Positions 24,799-33,714 of a stretch of 64,000 bases of DNA are shown here, in pieces. The notes beneath the pieces were generated by a model, which worked only from the letters and a program-made list of their open reading frames with translations, did no database searches and was not told the DNA's origin. The position numbers and the translations under genes were made by a program. The stretch is from Lachnospiraceae bacterium (GTDB lineage Bacteria > Bacillota > Clostridia > Lachnospirales > Lachnospiraceae): the NCBI GenBank assembly GCA_910574865.1, contig CAJTDN010000004.1:214219-278218 (forward strand), read 5' to 3'. Numbering within the stretch: the stretch's first letter is position 1; each line of letters begins with the position of its first letter.

Positions 24799-24922
24799 TT
24801 GACTATTGAAGCTGCATATGCTATAATACTTGTATCAGTTTCAAGATTTCCAAAGAGAAATCACGAGTATCCGAGTTTTCAAAGTGTCAATTAGCACAAT
24901 TGTGCTGGTTGGCACTTTTTTT
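24799..24922 (+). ncRNA. Leader copy 2: promoter, conserved 5' box and terminator
   Basis: Promoter TTGACT (24799-24804), 17-base spacer, TATAAT (24822-24827): a perfect spacing and near-perfect consensus. The RNA would open near TATCAGTTTCAAG, carry GAGTTTTCAAAGTGTC and end in a 16-bp hairpin AAGTGTCAATTAGCAC / GTGCTGGTTGGCACTT with T7 (24882-24922). It lies 84 bases upstream of the SSB gene. Hairpin edges and 5' box match leaders 1 and 3 while the stem interior differs by compensating changes. Confidence 0.7.
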
Positions 24923-25005
24923 GTTTCTTTTGGTTTCTACCTGTAAAGCAGGTTTGAAATAAATTATTTTTATAGCAGGTAACCCCTGCGAGAAAGGAGA
25001 TTTCC

Positions 25006-25503
25006 ATGTTAAAAGTTTTTGCAACACAAGTCGTCGTATCCAAAGGTTATGACAACACGCCAGCTCTTCGCTTTTCTGAGAATGGTGATTCTGTGAGGTT
25101 CCGAATCGGCAAGAAGGTCTATGACCCTCATGCTGAAAACGACAGTCGCTGGATCAACCTTCCGGTCAAAGCGTTTAACGGCGTATGCGAGCGCATCAAG
25201 AAGATGCAGCTGAAAGAGGGTTCCTTTGTGAATCTGATTGGCAGGCTGGACGAAGATTCCTGGGAAGATAAGGATACCAAAGAAACCAGAAAAATGATGG
25301 TTATTATTCTGGATGACATTGAGTATGCTTCCGGTGGAGGCAAGTCCAAGGAAAACCAGGCAGCTGCAGGACAGCAGAATGCGGCTCCCCAGAATACTGC
25401 TCCGCAAAATGCTGCTTCAGCTCCTGCGACAGGCGCTGAAGCATCCGGAAATTTTACCGGATATGAAGCATTTGGCTGCGGATCATTCTTTGATGAGAAT
25501 TGA
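25006..25503 (+). CDS. ssb: Single-stranded DNA-binding protein
   Basis: A 165-residue protein with AGAAAGGAG upstream. The N-terminal two-thirds form an SSB-like OB fold (VRFRIGKKVYDP, INLPVKAFNGVCERI, SFVNLIGRLDEDSWEDKD). A Gln/Ala/Asn-rich linker follows (QNAAPQNTAPQNAASAPATG). The C terminus is GCGSFFDEN instead of the usual acidic DDDIPF tip that recruits partner proteins, so partner contacts may differ. First gene after leader copy 2, ahead of the AAA+/VWA pair. Confidence 0.8.
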   Translation: MLKVFATQVVVSKGYDNTPALRFSENGDSVRFRIGKKVYDPHAENDSRWINLPVKAFNGVCERIKKMQLKEGSFVNLIGRLDEDSWEDKDTKETRKMMVIILDDIEYASGGGKSKENQAAAGQQNAAPQNTAPQNAASAPATGAEASGNFTGYEAFGCGSFFDEN

Positions 25504-25534
25504 TTGGAGCAACAATTGAATCGGGCGTATTAAG

Positions 25535-25578
25535 GCGCACATGAGTTACAGACACTGTATGCTCATGTGCGCTTTTTT
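25535..25578 (+). terminator. Terminator after ssb
   Basis: Perfect 11-bp stem GCGCACATGAG / CTCATGTGCGC, 16-base loop, T6 tail. It separates ssb from the following genes, which have their own strong ribosome binding sites. Confidence 0.8.
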
Positions 25579-25599
25579 GCGTTTCAAAGGAGGTGTCTT

Positions 25600-25980
25600 A
25601 TGACAAATGAAACCTTTTGCCTTCTCTCTGAGGAGGAGAAACACACAAAATTTAAGGCTGCAATGAAGGGCAAGACAAAAGGATGTCTGAATGAAGAAGA
25701 ACTTCATAGCATCCTGATGAGCATTTCCCTGAACAGACAGTATGCTATTTCGGTTTACCGAGACGGGGAGGAGTTTTGCCGCGTTTTGACAGCGACGGAT
25801 GGTCTCAAAAGAAGAATCATTCTTGGTCATGCAGCCGCAGGTATTGGAGAAATACCGGGAGAACAATTTGACTCATCGCAGGCGGCGGCAGTAATTTTGC
25901 ATGATGCTGTTGACTGCAGCGATGTAAACTGCCTCTATATCTTTATTCCAAAGGAACGAAGTCAGAAAGGAACAGAGTGA
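25600..25980 (+). CDS. Unknown backbone protein
   Basis: The ATG at 25600 is seven bases after AAAGGAGG. The 126-residue product begins MTNETFCLLSEEEKHTKF and has a compact alpha/beta pattern (QYAISVYRDGEEFCRVLTAT) followed by a segment rich in Ala and Asp (SSQAAAVILHDAVDCSD). No motif is recognised. The stop overlaps the next gene's start. Confidence 0.6.
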   Translation: MTNETFCLLSEEEKHTKFKAAMKGKTKGCLNEEELHSILMSISLNRQYAISVYRDGEEFCRVLTATDGLKRRIILGHAAAGIGEIPGEQFDSSQAAAVILHDAVDCSDVNCLYIFIPKERSQKGTE

Positions 25981-26735
25981 TGAATAAGAAAGATCAAAAA
26001 AGGCACATGGCATATGAGGCGCTGGTACTGTTGGGTATGCTGGCTTTGCTTACTTTTATATGTCGGCTATGGCTCATCCTGTTATTGATTATTCTCGGTA
26101 TTTTTGCAGCGGTGATAAGACTGCTTTTTCTTTCGTCCAGAAAGATTGAAGTAATTGTACCACTTCCTCTTTTACCGGAACCGGTAAAAGAAGCGACCGA
26201 GAAGGATGTACAGGTACTTGCATATTCAGTCATACTCAGACGGGTTACAGAGCTGGTACTATCCGAGTATCCGGAAGCAAGATGGGTCTGGGAGGCACCG
26301 AATGCAGAAAAAGTTATTCAGGAAAGTCAGGAGGTTTTTATTTTACTCAATCGTGCCGGTGGTTATCGGCGTGCCAAGGTTGTGATCCGAAATCTGCAGG
26401 TGGTTGGAATTGAGTACAATCCACAGGTTGAGGAGAATGCGGTTTTGGAGCCGGAGGATAATGCCCCGGAACCTGAAGAAGAACCAGAGGTACAAAATTA
26501 CGAACTGCTGGCTTTTGAGTGGGCAGATGCTCATATTTTTGAGCTGAATGCCAGATGTAATGAAGCAATTGGGGAAAATCTCTCAGAATTGATTTTGCTC
26601 GCAGAAGAACTTCCGGTCCGGGAGAGTTGGGCAGATATCTGCCGGGAACTGATAAGAGCCGGGCTTACGGATGTTCAGTGTGTATCTGAGGGAATCAAAA
26701 TTAATCTTACGCAGTCAAATGCAGAAAGGAAATAA
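25980..26735 (+). CDS. Membrane-anchored unknown protein before the AAA+ gene
   Basis: The ATG at 25980 overlaps the previous stop; an in-frame GTG at 25977 is possible. The 251-residue product has two N-terminal transmembrane helices (about 12-50), then a soluble region with KDVQVLAYSVILRRVTELVL, an acidic Pro/Glu linker (PEDNAPEPEEEPEV), and a C-terminal helical part. It precedes the AAA+ ATPase by three bases, so it may anchor or regulate the ATPase/VWA system at the membrane (inference). Confidence 0.6.
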   Translation: MNKKDQKRHMAYEALVLLGMLALLTFICRLWLILLLIILGIFAAVIRLLFLSSRKIEVIVPLPLLPEPVKEATEKDVQVLAYSVILRRVTELVLSEYPEARWVWEAPNAEKVIQESQEVFILLNRAGGYRRAKVVIRNLQVVGIEYNPQVEENAVLEPEDNAPEPEEEPEVQNYELLAFEWADAHIFELNARCNEAIGENLSELILLAEELPVRESWADICRELIRAGLTDVQCVSEGIKINLTQSNAERK

Positions 26736-26738
26736 CGT

Positions 26739-28613
26739 ATGAGTGCATACATGAACAACATCTTTAATTACAGCCGTCCCTTACCGGAACCGTTTGATAC
26801 GCTGACGAACAAAAAGGTGTCAGTATCATCGAAATATGGAGATGGGACAAATGCAACTTTGTGTTCAACAGTCATAAAAGCGGTACATGCAGTTTGCCGC
26901 TGCATGGATGGCAGTGCCGAAGGAGCTGTCGGGGTCATCGACCACAGGACAGTTGCTGAATACAAATCGTCCATGGGGCCTGATGAGTATCATCTGGTAG
27001 TATATGACAGCAACTCCGGTTCGTTAATGGCAAGTGTGTATGACAAGAACACGGAAACTTTTGAAAACTATGTGCTGAACGCATCAGGGCGTGACGGAGC
27101 TGCCGTTATGATGGCACTGTTTCCGGTACTTATGAATGACGAGGAATTCAGTGATAATTTTGAATTGTACCGCGATCAGTTTAGTCATGGATTTTCGGAT
27201 TTACCCTCGGCTACAGAGTACATGGCAATGCTATGTGATAACGCCTACAGACGCATCAAAGATGCCGCCTGTACAGCAGCCGTCAAGGTGAGTGTGGACA
27301 AGGCCGGAAATCTGATGCGTGTATCTCAGGTGCAGCTGGATTCCGGCGCTTTTGAGCCTACCCATGTGATTGCGGGGGAATTTACGATTTTTGCAAAAAC
27401 AGCGGGGGTTATTGTGAAGAGCGCAGATACCATTGTGGAACACACGGATTTTGTCGGCAAGTACGAACTGCATCCAAGGACTATGAGCAGTCAGGAAAAA
27501 CAGCTGATACCGGTGCTTCCGGAATGGTACATCATTCCACAGGAGGTCGTTGATATCTGTAAACATGCTCAGGCCACTACCGGGAAACCGACACAGATGA
27601 GGAATTTTCTCCTTAGAGGACCGGCTGGAACCGGAAAGACCATGAGCGCAAAGGCGATTGCCGCAGGGCTGGGGCTTCCGTATATGGCATACACCTGCTC
27701 GGCAGGCACAGAGATATTTGACTTCATCGGTCAGATATTTCCGGACTCGGATTCGTGTTCTACCGGAGACGCCCAGCTGGATCACGAAAAAGCAATTTTG
27801 ACGAGTATGGGCGGCATAAATTATGCTAATGTGTCCAAGATGATGAACATTCCCGATTTGGATGATATGGACTACGATCCGGCGGGGGTATATCAGGCAC
27901 TGACGGGCGTAGAGAATGCGGCTGCCACATCTCAGGATTGTATGAGCATTGTGCTGGATCGTGTAACAGAGAAGGTACGTGCTCTGTCCAGACGGGATGA
28001 AAATTCCAAGAACAGCGGTCAGACCTATACCTACACGGAGACGGATTTTATTAAGGCTCTGAAGAATGGGTATGTCATTGAGATCCAGGAACCTTCCACA
28101 ATTGTTCAGCCAGGCGTTCTGGTAGGACTGAATTCCCTGTTGGAGCAGACCGGGACAATCACCCTTCCCACAGGGGAGGTGATAAAGCGTCATCCGGATG
28201 CAGTCGTAGTAGTAACAACCAACATCGAATACGAAGGGTGCCGAGGCATGAACCAGTCCGTTATCGACAGAATGAGTCTGGTGCGGGACGTGGAGCTGCC
28301 GACGCCTGAAGTGATGGTGCAGCGCGCCATGTCAGTTACAGGTGCAACAGATGAGTACCAGATTTCCCAGATGGTGCAGGTGGTCAATGATCTGTCGGAG
28401 TATTGCCGAAAAAACAGTATTACAGACGGTTCGTATGGTATGCGCAGTCTGATCGACTGGATCGTAAGCAGTGAGATTACCGGCGATGTATATGAGTCGG
28501 CGCTATATACGATCATCAGCAAGGCGACCACGGATGAAGTAGACCGTGAGGCACTGGTCAGTGCCGTTCTGGAACCGATTTTCACAAAGAAGCGAAAAAA
28601 AGCAACCGCATAA
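26739..28613 (+). CDS. AAA+ ATPase, MoxR/dynein-related type
   Basis: A 624-residue protein. The first 270 residues are an unfamiliar N-terminal region. The AAA+ module follows: Walker A GPAGTGKT (294-301), a Walker B position that reads VIEIQEPS instead of the usual DE-containing MoxR segment, sensor 1 VVVVTTNIEYEG, and a conserved Arg in SVIDRMS. MoxR-type ATPases commonly work with a VWA-domain partner encoded next door, and one follows 27 bases on. The odd Walker B may lower or alter hydrolysis. Ribosome binding site AGAAAGGA. Confidence 0.82.
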   Translation: MSAYMNNIFNYSRPLPEPFDTLTNKKVSVSSKYGDGTNATLCSTVIKAVHAVCRCMDGSAEGAVGVIDHRTVAEYKSSMGPDEYHLVVYDSNSGSLMASVYDKNTETFENYVLNASGRDGAAVMMALFPVLMNDEEFSDNFELYRDQFSHGFSDLPSATEYMAMLCDNAYRRIKDAACTAAVKVSVDKAGNLMRVSQVQLDSGAFEPTHVIAGEFTIFAKTAGVIVKSADTIVEHTDFVGKYELHPRTMSSQEKQLIPVLPEWYIIPQEVVDICKHAQATTGKPTQMRNFLLRGPAGTGKTMSAKAIAAGLGLPYMAYTCSAGTEIFDFIGQIFPDSDSCSTGDAQLDHEKAILTSMGGINYANVSKMMNIPDLDDMDYDPAGVYQALTGVENAAATSQDCMSIVLDRVTEKVRALSRRDENSKNSGQTYTYTETDFIKALKNGYVIEIQEPSTIVQPGVLVGLNSLLEQTGTITLPTGEVIKRHPDAVVVVTTNIEYEGCRGMNQSVIDRMSLVRDVELPTPEVMVQRAMSVTGATDEYQISQMVQVVNDLSEYCRKNSITDGSYGMRSLIDWIVSSEITGDVYESALYTIISKATTDEVDREALVSAVLEPIFTKKRKKATA

Positions 28614-28640
28614 ATGTAGTAGAAAGGAGGTCAACCCTGT

Positions 28641-31600
28641 ATGGCGAGGGTGAATCACAAGTTAGTAAAACAGCGGCTCAATGAGCAGCGCAGTAAAATT
28701 TCAGACCGACAATTCTTCTCGTCCCGTCTTTTGGCGGGACATTTTGAAGATCTGGCTGCAGCACAGACAAGGCGGTATCGCTATAACCGCCGGGTCCGCG
28801 TCAATCTGTACTGGAAACCGAGAGAAAAGCATGTGGCGTCAACGGACAATATGTTTGTGCGTATCAATACCGGAAATTCCCTGGTTACAAAGGTAAAAGG
28901 GCGGGAAAACCGTTACCAGATTGTGTGCGGTTTGTTTGCACACGAACTGGGACATGTCCTCTATACGGACTTTCTGGCAGCACAGACACATACCAACTAT
29001 TTAGGAAGCGGACGCTGGTATCCCTATCCGCCGGATTTGAAGACTACGGCGGATGCGCGGAACGAGAAAGCATTCTGGAATTATGTGAAAACTGATCCGA
29101 AAAATCTGGAGATGGTGCAGATGATTGCCCATTATATTTCCAATGTAATTGAGGATGGGTATATCGAAAACAGGATGCTGAACAATTTTCCAGGCACATT
29201 GGGGTACGGTCTTGAAAAGCTGCGGGAGCAGCATTTTGAGCATATCGAAACGGTGACGCAGATGATTGAGAGTGAAGATGAAGGAAAGCATATTTTTGAA
29301 AGCATTCTTCAGATCATGCTCTCTTATGCCAAGTTTGGTGAAATCAAATACGGGGACGAACCGCTCAGCGATGAAAGAATTCAGGCGGTGTTTGGTTTGA
29401 TTACCGATATTGACAGCGCTTTACTGAGCAGGTCCGGAAAAGACCGGTTGAATGTTGTCAACATGGTACTGGTAAGGTGCTGGGACTATATCGAATCTTT
29501 TTGTGAAGAATGCAAAAAGCGTCAGGAAGAGGCAGTAGCCTCCGGCGGCTCCGCCAGTCTTGCAGAAACCTTGTCGGAAGTGTTGGGTGCAATTGCCGGT
29601 GGTTCCGAAATGGGTGAAGGAAGTAGTACACCGGTGCCGGAAGCCTCTGGCGGGTCAGAAGAATCTGCGACGGCCGGCAAACGGGCACAGACCCATGCAG
29701 ATGCCGACAGTGAAGATGACTCTGAGGAAACAGACAGCTCCCAGACTGACTCTGAAACGGAAGAAAATCCATCTGAGTCTGGGGAATGCGATAATTCTTC
29801 AAATGAAGACGCTGCCCCGATAGATGGTGGCAGTTCCGGTTCAGGGAAACAAGAAACTTCAGATACTGAGCAGGGACGTATTCCTTATCACCAGTCAGAA
29901 TCACTTTCAGAACCTGTTGGTGGTTCCGTGGAAAAAAACGAAGATTATGAGCGGGAGCATTACGACAGTGCGGCTGCCGATATTGAACGTCTTCTAGATA
30001 AGATGGCAGAAAAGGCGGCCTGTGAGCAACTGGAGAATGAAAGGATTCAGGAGCTTAACGATGTCGCTCAGAACATTTCCTATGGGAATATCCATGAAGG
30101 AGTACCTATCCGAATCAACCGGATTGCCTCTGTGGATGAGGAGCTTATGGAACAGTACGATGCTATTTCAGGACCTTTGCTGAATATTTCCCGCCAGCTG
30201 CAGAAGAGTTTGCTCAAGCAGCTCAAGGAAAATCGGAGAGGCGGTAAACAGACCGGGCTTATCATGGGCCGCCGTCTGGATGCTCACGCACTGTGCAGGA
30301 ATGACGGCAAGGTGTTTTATAAGAACAATCTGCCCAATGAGATCCCGGAACTGGCAGTCGGCCTGCTTCTGGATGAGTCAGGGTCCATGTGTTCCTGTGA
30401 CCGCTGTACTTATGCCAGAGCTTCAGCTATCATTCTGTATGATTTCTGCCAGAGCCTGGATATCCCGGTTATGGTCTATGGCCATTCCACTGATTATACC
30501 GATGTCGGAAATACAGTAGCATTGTATTCCTATGCGGAATTTGATGGCTTTGATCATGATGATAAATACCGCATGATGGATATTGCGGCCAGAGGCAGTA
30601 ACCGTGACGGGGCGGCACTCCGTTTTGTTGCGGAGCAGCTGTCTAAGCGACCGGAAGCAGTAAAAATCCTCATACTGGTTTCTGACGGACAGCCTGCTGA
30701 CAGTGGGTATGGAGGTTCCGCAGCTGAGGAGGACCTTCGCGGCATCAAGCAGGAGTATCAGCGTAAAGGTATTTTGTTTGTCGCTGCGGCAATCGGAGAT
30801 GACAGTGTGACACGTTCCTGCGGGAAAAGCGCAGGCACAAAAGAAAAAGAACGTAATAGTTCTCTTTTGGAGAACTGATAATCCGAAGAGTCGAATGATG
30901 GGGTAACGCCCTGAAAGGCTCTCACTAATACTCCGACTGGCGTTACTGCGTGCAATAGCAGAAAGGTCAGAAGCTCGGTGAAGACGGCAGAATGCAACCG
31001 TAACATAGATTTAGTAATACTATGTCGAAAGCTGCCCAGAGGTGGATGGTGTTGCAGATATGCCGGGTGTCGATTGCTCACGGTGAGAATGTGTTAAAAT
31101 CACTGACGAACTTCCGAATGTACGGGTCTGAAAGCCGATTTCGTAGAAATGCGATAGCCCTGTAAAGGGTGCATGTGAGGTTGAGTAAAATATTGTCGTT
31201 ATGAAAGACCTTGCGCCGTTATAGGCGGCGATGTGCATGCGGGCTCATAGGAAGCACCTAAAAGCAGTCAATGATAGGATTATCGGAACGTGGAAAGCTG
31301 GAAACATGGAGGTCATTGCAGACTTATGAAATGGTACAGGAGATTGTGCAAACTAAATCCTGTTTTGTTCCAGTGAGAGTGCCGGCACAGTACCAGTGAA
31401 GCCTATGAAAGTAGGTGGAGGGATAGCCGGTAGTCGGTTTAGCAATGCAATGTGTGTAGTAGGCAATCCATAGCTTCGAGTATGACAAAGAAAATCATGC
31501 TCCGGAAGGAGGGTGATGCCTATGGCAACCAAAAAGAAACAGACACTCAGAAACAGTGAATACTATGATATGCAATCCACTTTTGATGAACTGTATGCAA

Positions 31601-33635
31601 AAAGTCAAAACGGGCAGGTGTTCCAGAACCTTATGGGAATAATCTGCTCCGAGGAAAACATCCAATTAGCATATAGGAATATCAAGAGAAATGGAGGCAG
31701 TGTAACCCCAGGTGTGGATGGAATAACAATCCGAGACATTGAACAAATGCCCGCGGAAAAATATATCCGCACTGTGCAGAAGAAGCTGGCGTGGTATAAA
31801 CCAAAACCTGTAAAGCGAGTAGAAATTCCAAAACCAAATGGCGGTATCAGACCCCTCGGTATCCCCACTATGTTTGATAGGTTGGTACAGCAAAGCATCA
31901 AACAGGTATTAGAGCCAATCTGTGAAGCCAAATTTCATGAGTATAGCTATGGCTTCAGGCCAAATAGGTCGGCAGAAAATGCAATCTCCAAGGTTCAGAA
32001 CCTGATACATTTCACTAAGCTGTACTATGTGGTGGACATGGACATTAAAGGATTTTTTGATAATGTAAACCACAGTAAGCTCATCAAGCAAATGTGGTCA
32101 TTGGGTATTCGAGATAAAACTTTGCTATGTATTATAAAAGAAATGCTGAAAGCGCCTATTATTCTGCCGGATGGTAGTAAGGTGTTACCGCAAAAAGGAA
32201 CACCACAAGGCGGTGTTCTCTCACCCCTGCTTGCCAATATAGTGCTCAATGAACTGGATTGGTGGATTAGTTCGCAATGGGAAACTCACCCGACGCATAC
32301 TCCATATAAGATTATTGAGCACAAAGAAGGGCACCAGGATAGAGGGAGCATCTACAGGGCACTGAAACGCAGTAATCTCAAAGAAATGTACATAGTGCGG
32401 TATGCTGACGACTTCAAAATCTTTTGCCGAAAAAGGGATGATGCCAATAAAGCCTACTTTGCTATCAAGCAATGGCTGGCTGAGCGGCTCAAACTGGAAA
32501 TCAGCGAGGAAAAGTCGAAGGTAGTAAGTCTAAAGCGGCATTACTCAGAGTTTCTAGGATTCGAGCTAAAAGTGGTTCAGAAGCGTAAAAAATGGGTGGT
32601 AAGGTCGCATATATGCCAGAAAGCCATTCAAAGAGAAACGCATGCGCTGATAGAGCAAATTAAGGACATGCAGCATCCTCAAGATGCTGCCAACGGAGCC
32701 TTGGCCGTAACCAAGTATAATGCAATGGTTATTGGTATCCACAACTACTATCAGATTGCCACGGATGTCAACTTAGACTGCAAAACAATCCGTCGAAACA
32801 TAAACATATGCTTGCATAACAGGTTAAGGCACAAAATCACAAAAACGGGGCAAGTTGTAGGAAAATATATTCGACAACGGTACGGACAGAGTAAAGATAT
32901 TCAGTTCATTTATGGATGTCCAATAGCACCAATAGGTTCTGTCCAACACAAAAAACCAATGTCGAAGAAGCGGACAATTAACAGCTATACACCAGAGGGA
33001 CGAGCAGAAATTCATGATGGGTTGAAATTGAATATGTCTATTCTCTTACAGCTTATGAAGACAAGCACCCCTACGGGAAGTGTGGAATTTATGGATAACA
33101 GACTTTCCCTATGGTGCGCTCAATATGGAAAATGTGCTATTACTGGGCGAGAACTGATGGTAGATGAGATACATTGTCATCACAAGATACCAAAAGAACC
33201 ACCCTTTTATGGCACAGACCGCTATGAAAATCTGATAATCGTCCATGTTGACGTTCACAGGCTAATCCATGCAACCGCACCCGAAACAATCGCTAAATAC
33301 CTCGCCATGCTAAATCTAACAAAAAGGCAACTCAACAAGGTTAATTCCTTGAGAAAATCGGCTGGACTGGCCGAAATCGAACAATAAACTGTTTCACAAA
33401 ATAGTTGTAAGCCTACACTACACAGAGCAAAGAAAAGCCGATGGAACGCCGTGTGAGGCGAAAGTCTCATGCACGGTGTGAACCGGGGGAAAATCTGGAG
33501 ATATCATCAAAGGATTACCTATCGGAATAGCAGAACATTGAGAGAATCTACGGAGACTCATTCCTGGATATCTCGGATTTAAACCAACTGCCCACAAAAC
33601 TAACCGCTGTTGTGAAGCGGCATGTGAGGGTATAA
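28641..33635 (+). CDS. HExxH-VWA protein, split by a group II intron
   Basis: The exons are 28641-30804 and 33529-33635; joined they give 756 residues in one frame. The N-terminal domain has a metallopeptidase-like HELGH (101-105) with a downstream NVIEDGYIE whose Glu171 could be a third ligand. A long acidic Ser/Glu/Asp linker occupies about 315-435. The C-terminal VWA domain has the MIDAS motif DESGS (D578) and VSDG. It is the natural partner of the upstream MoxR-like ATPase (cobaltochelatase CobT and similar pairs are structural analogues). The intron lies in the VWA domain, so splicing is needed for the true C terminus (ending KLTAVVKRHVRV). Ribosome binding site AAAGGAGG. Confidence 0.85.
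30805..33528 (+). mobile_element. Group II intron with intron-encoded protein
   Basis: Begins GTGTGACACG, a normal group II 5' end, and ends CGGAAT (AY rule). Domain V is seen at about 33440-33482 (GAACGCCGTGTGAGGCGAAAG, split: GAACGCCGTGTG, AGGCGAAAG, then its complement ending GCACGGTGTGAAC). Exon recognition can be paired by eye: IBS1 GATGACA (30798-30804) with EBS1 TGTCGTT (31194-31200), and IBS2 GCAATCG (30789-30795) with EBS2 CGATTGC (31071-31077). It sits in the sense orientation in the VWA gene and its removal restores the frame exactly. Confidence 0.9.
31522..33387 (+). CDS. ltrA: Group II intron reverse transcriptase/maturase
   Basis: ATG 31522 is eight bases after AAGGAGGG; 621 residues. 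Reverse transcriptase blocks include PGVDGITIRDIE, GIRPLGIPTMFDRLVQ, YSYGFRPNRSAENA, DIKGFFDNV, GTPQGGVLSPLLANI, and the active-site YADD (294-297). A maturase X region follows (YNAMVIGIHNYYQIAT), then a C-terminal HNH endonuclease (CAITGRELMVDEIHCHHKIP). All catalytic motifs are intact, so the intron should be able to splice and retrohome. Confidence 0.95.
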   Translation: MATKKKQTLRNSEYYDMQSTFDELYAKSQNGQVFQNLMGIICSEENIQLAYRNIKRNGGSVTPGVDGITIRDIEQMPAEKYIRTVQKKLAWYKPKPVKRVEIPKPNGGIRPLGIPTMFDRLVQQSIKQVLEPICEAKFHEYSYGFRPNRSAENAISKVQNLIHFTKLYYVVDMDIKGFFDNVNHSKLIKQMWSLGIRDKTLLCIIKEMLKAPIILPDGSKVLPQKGTPQGGVLSPLLANIVLNELDWWISSQWETHPTHTPYKIIEHKEGHQDRGSIYRALKRSNLKEMYIVRYADDFKIFCRKRDDANKAYFAIKQWLAERLKLEISEEKSKVVSLKRHYSEFLGFELKVVQKRKKWVVRSHICQKAIQRETHALIEQIKDMQHPQDAANGALAVTKYNAMVIGIHNYYQIATDVNLDCKTIRRNINICLHNRLRHKITKTGQVVGKYIRQRYGQSKDIQFIYGCPIAPIGSVQHKKPMSKKRTINSYTPEGRAEIHDGLKLNMSILLQLMKTSTPTGSVEFMDNRLSLWCAQYGKCAITGRELMVDEIHCHHKIPKEPPFYGTDRYENLIIVHVDVHRLIHATAPETIAKYLAMLNLTKRQLNKVNSLRKSAGLAEIEQ

Positions 33636-33660
33636 CAATATCAAATCATAAAAAAGACGA

Positions 33661-33688
33661 CGGGCAGCTGGATTTCTACAGCTGCCCG
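33661..33688 (+). repeat. Hairpin between VWA gene and next gene
   Basis: CGGGCAGCTG / CAGCTGCCCG pair perfectly with an 8-base loop. No T tail follows (CCTGTTATTC), so it is more likely an mRNA-processing or attenuation element than a full terminator. Confidence 0.55.
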
Positions 33689-33714
33689 CCTGTTATTCAG
33701 AAAGGAAGGTAATT

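Noticed and set aside
27231..28193. A 320-codon open frame on the minus strand
   Set aside because: It lies wholly opposite the AAA+ ATPase gene, has no ribosome binding site and an unlikely composition rich in His, Arg and Cys. It is a shadow of the real gene.
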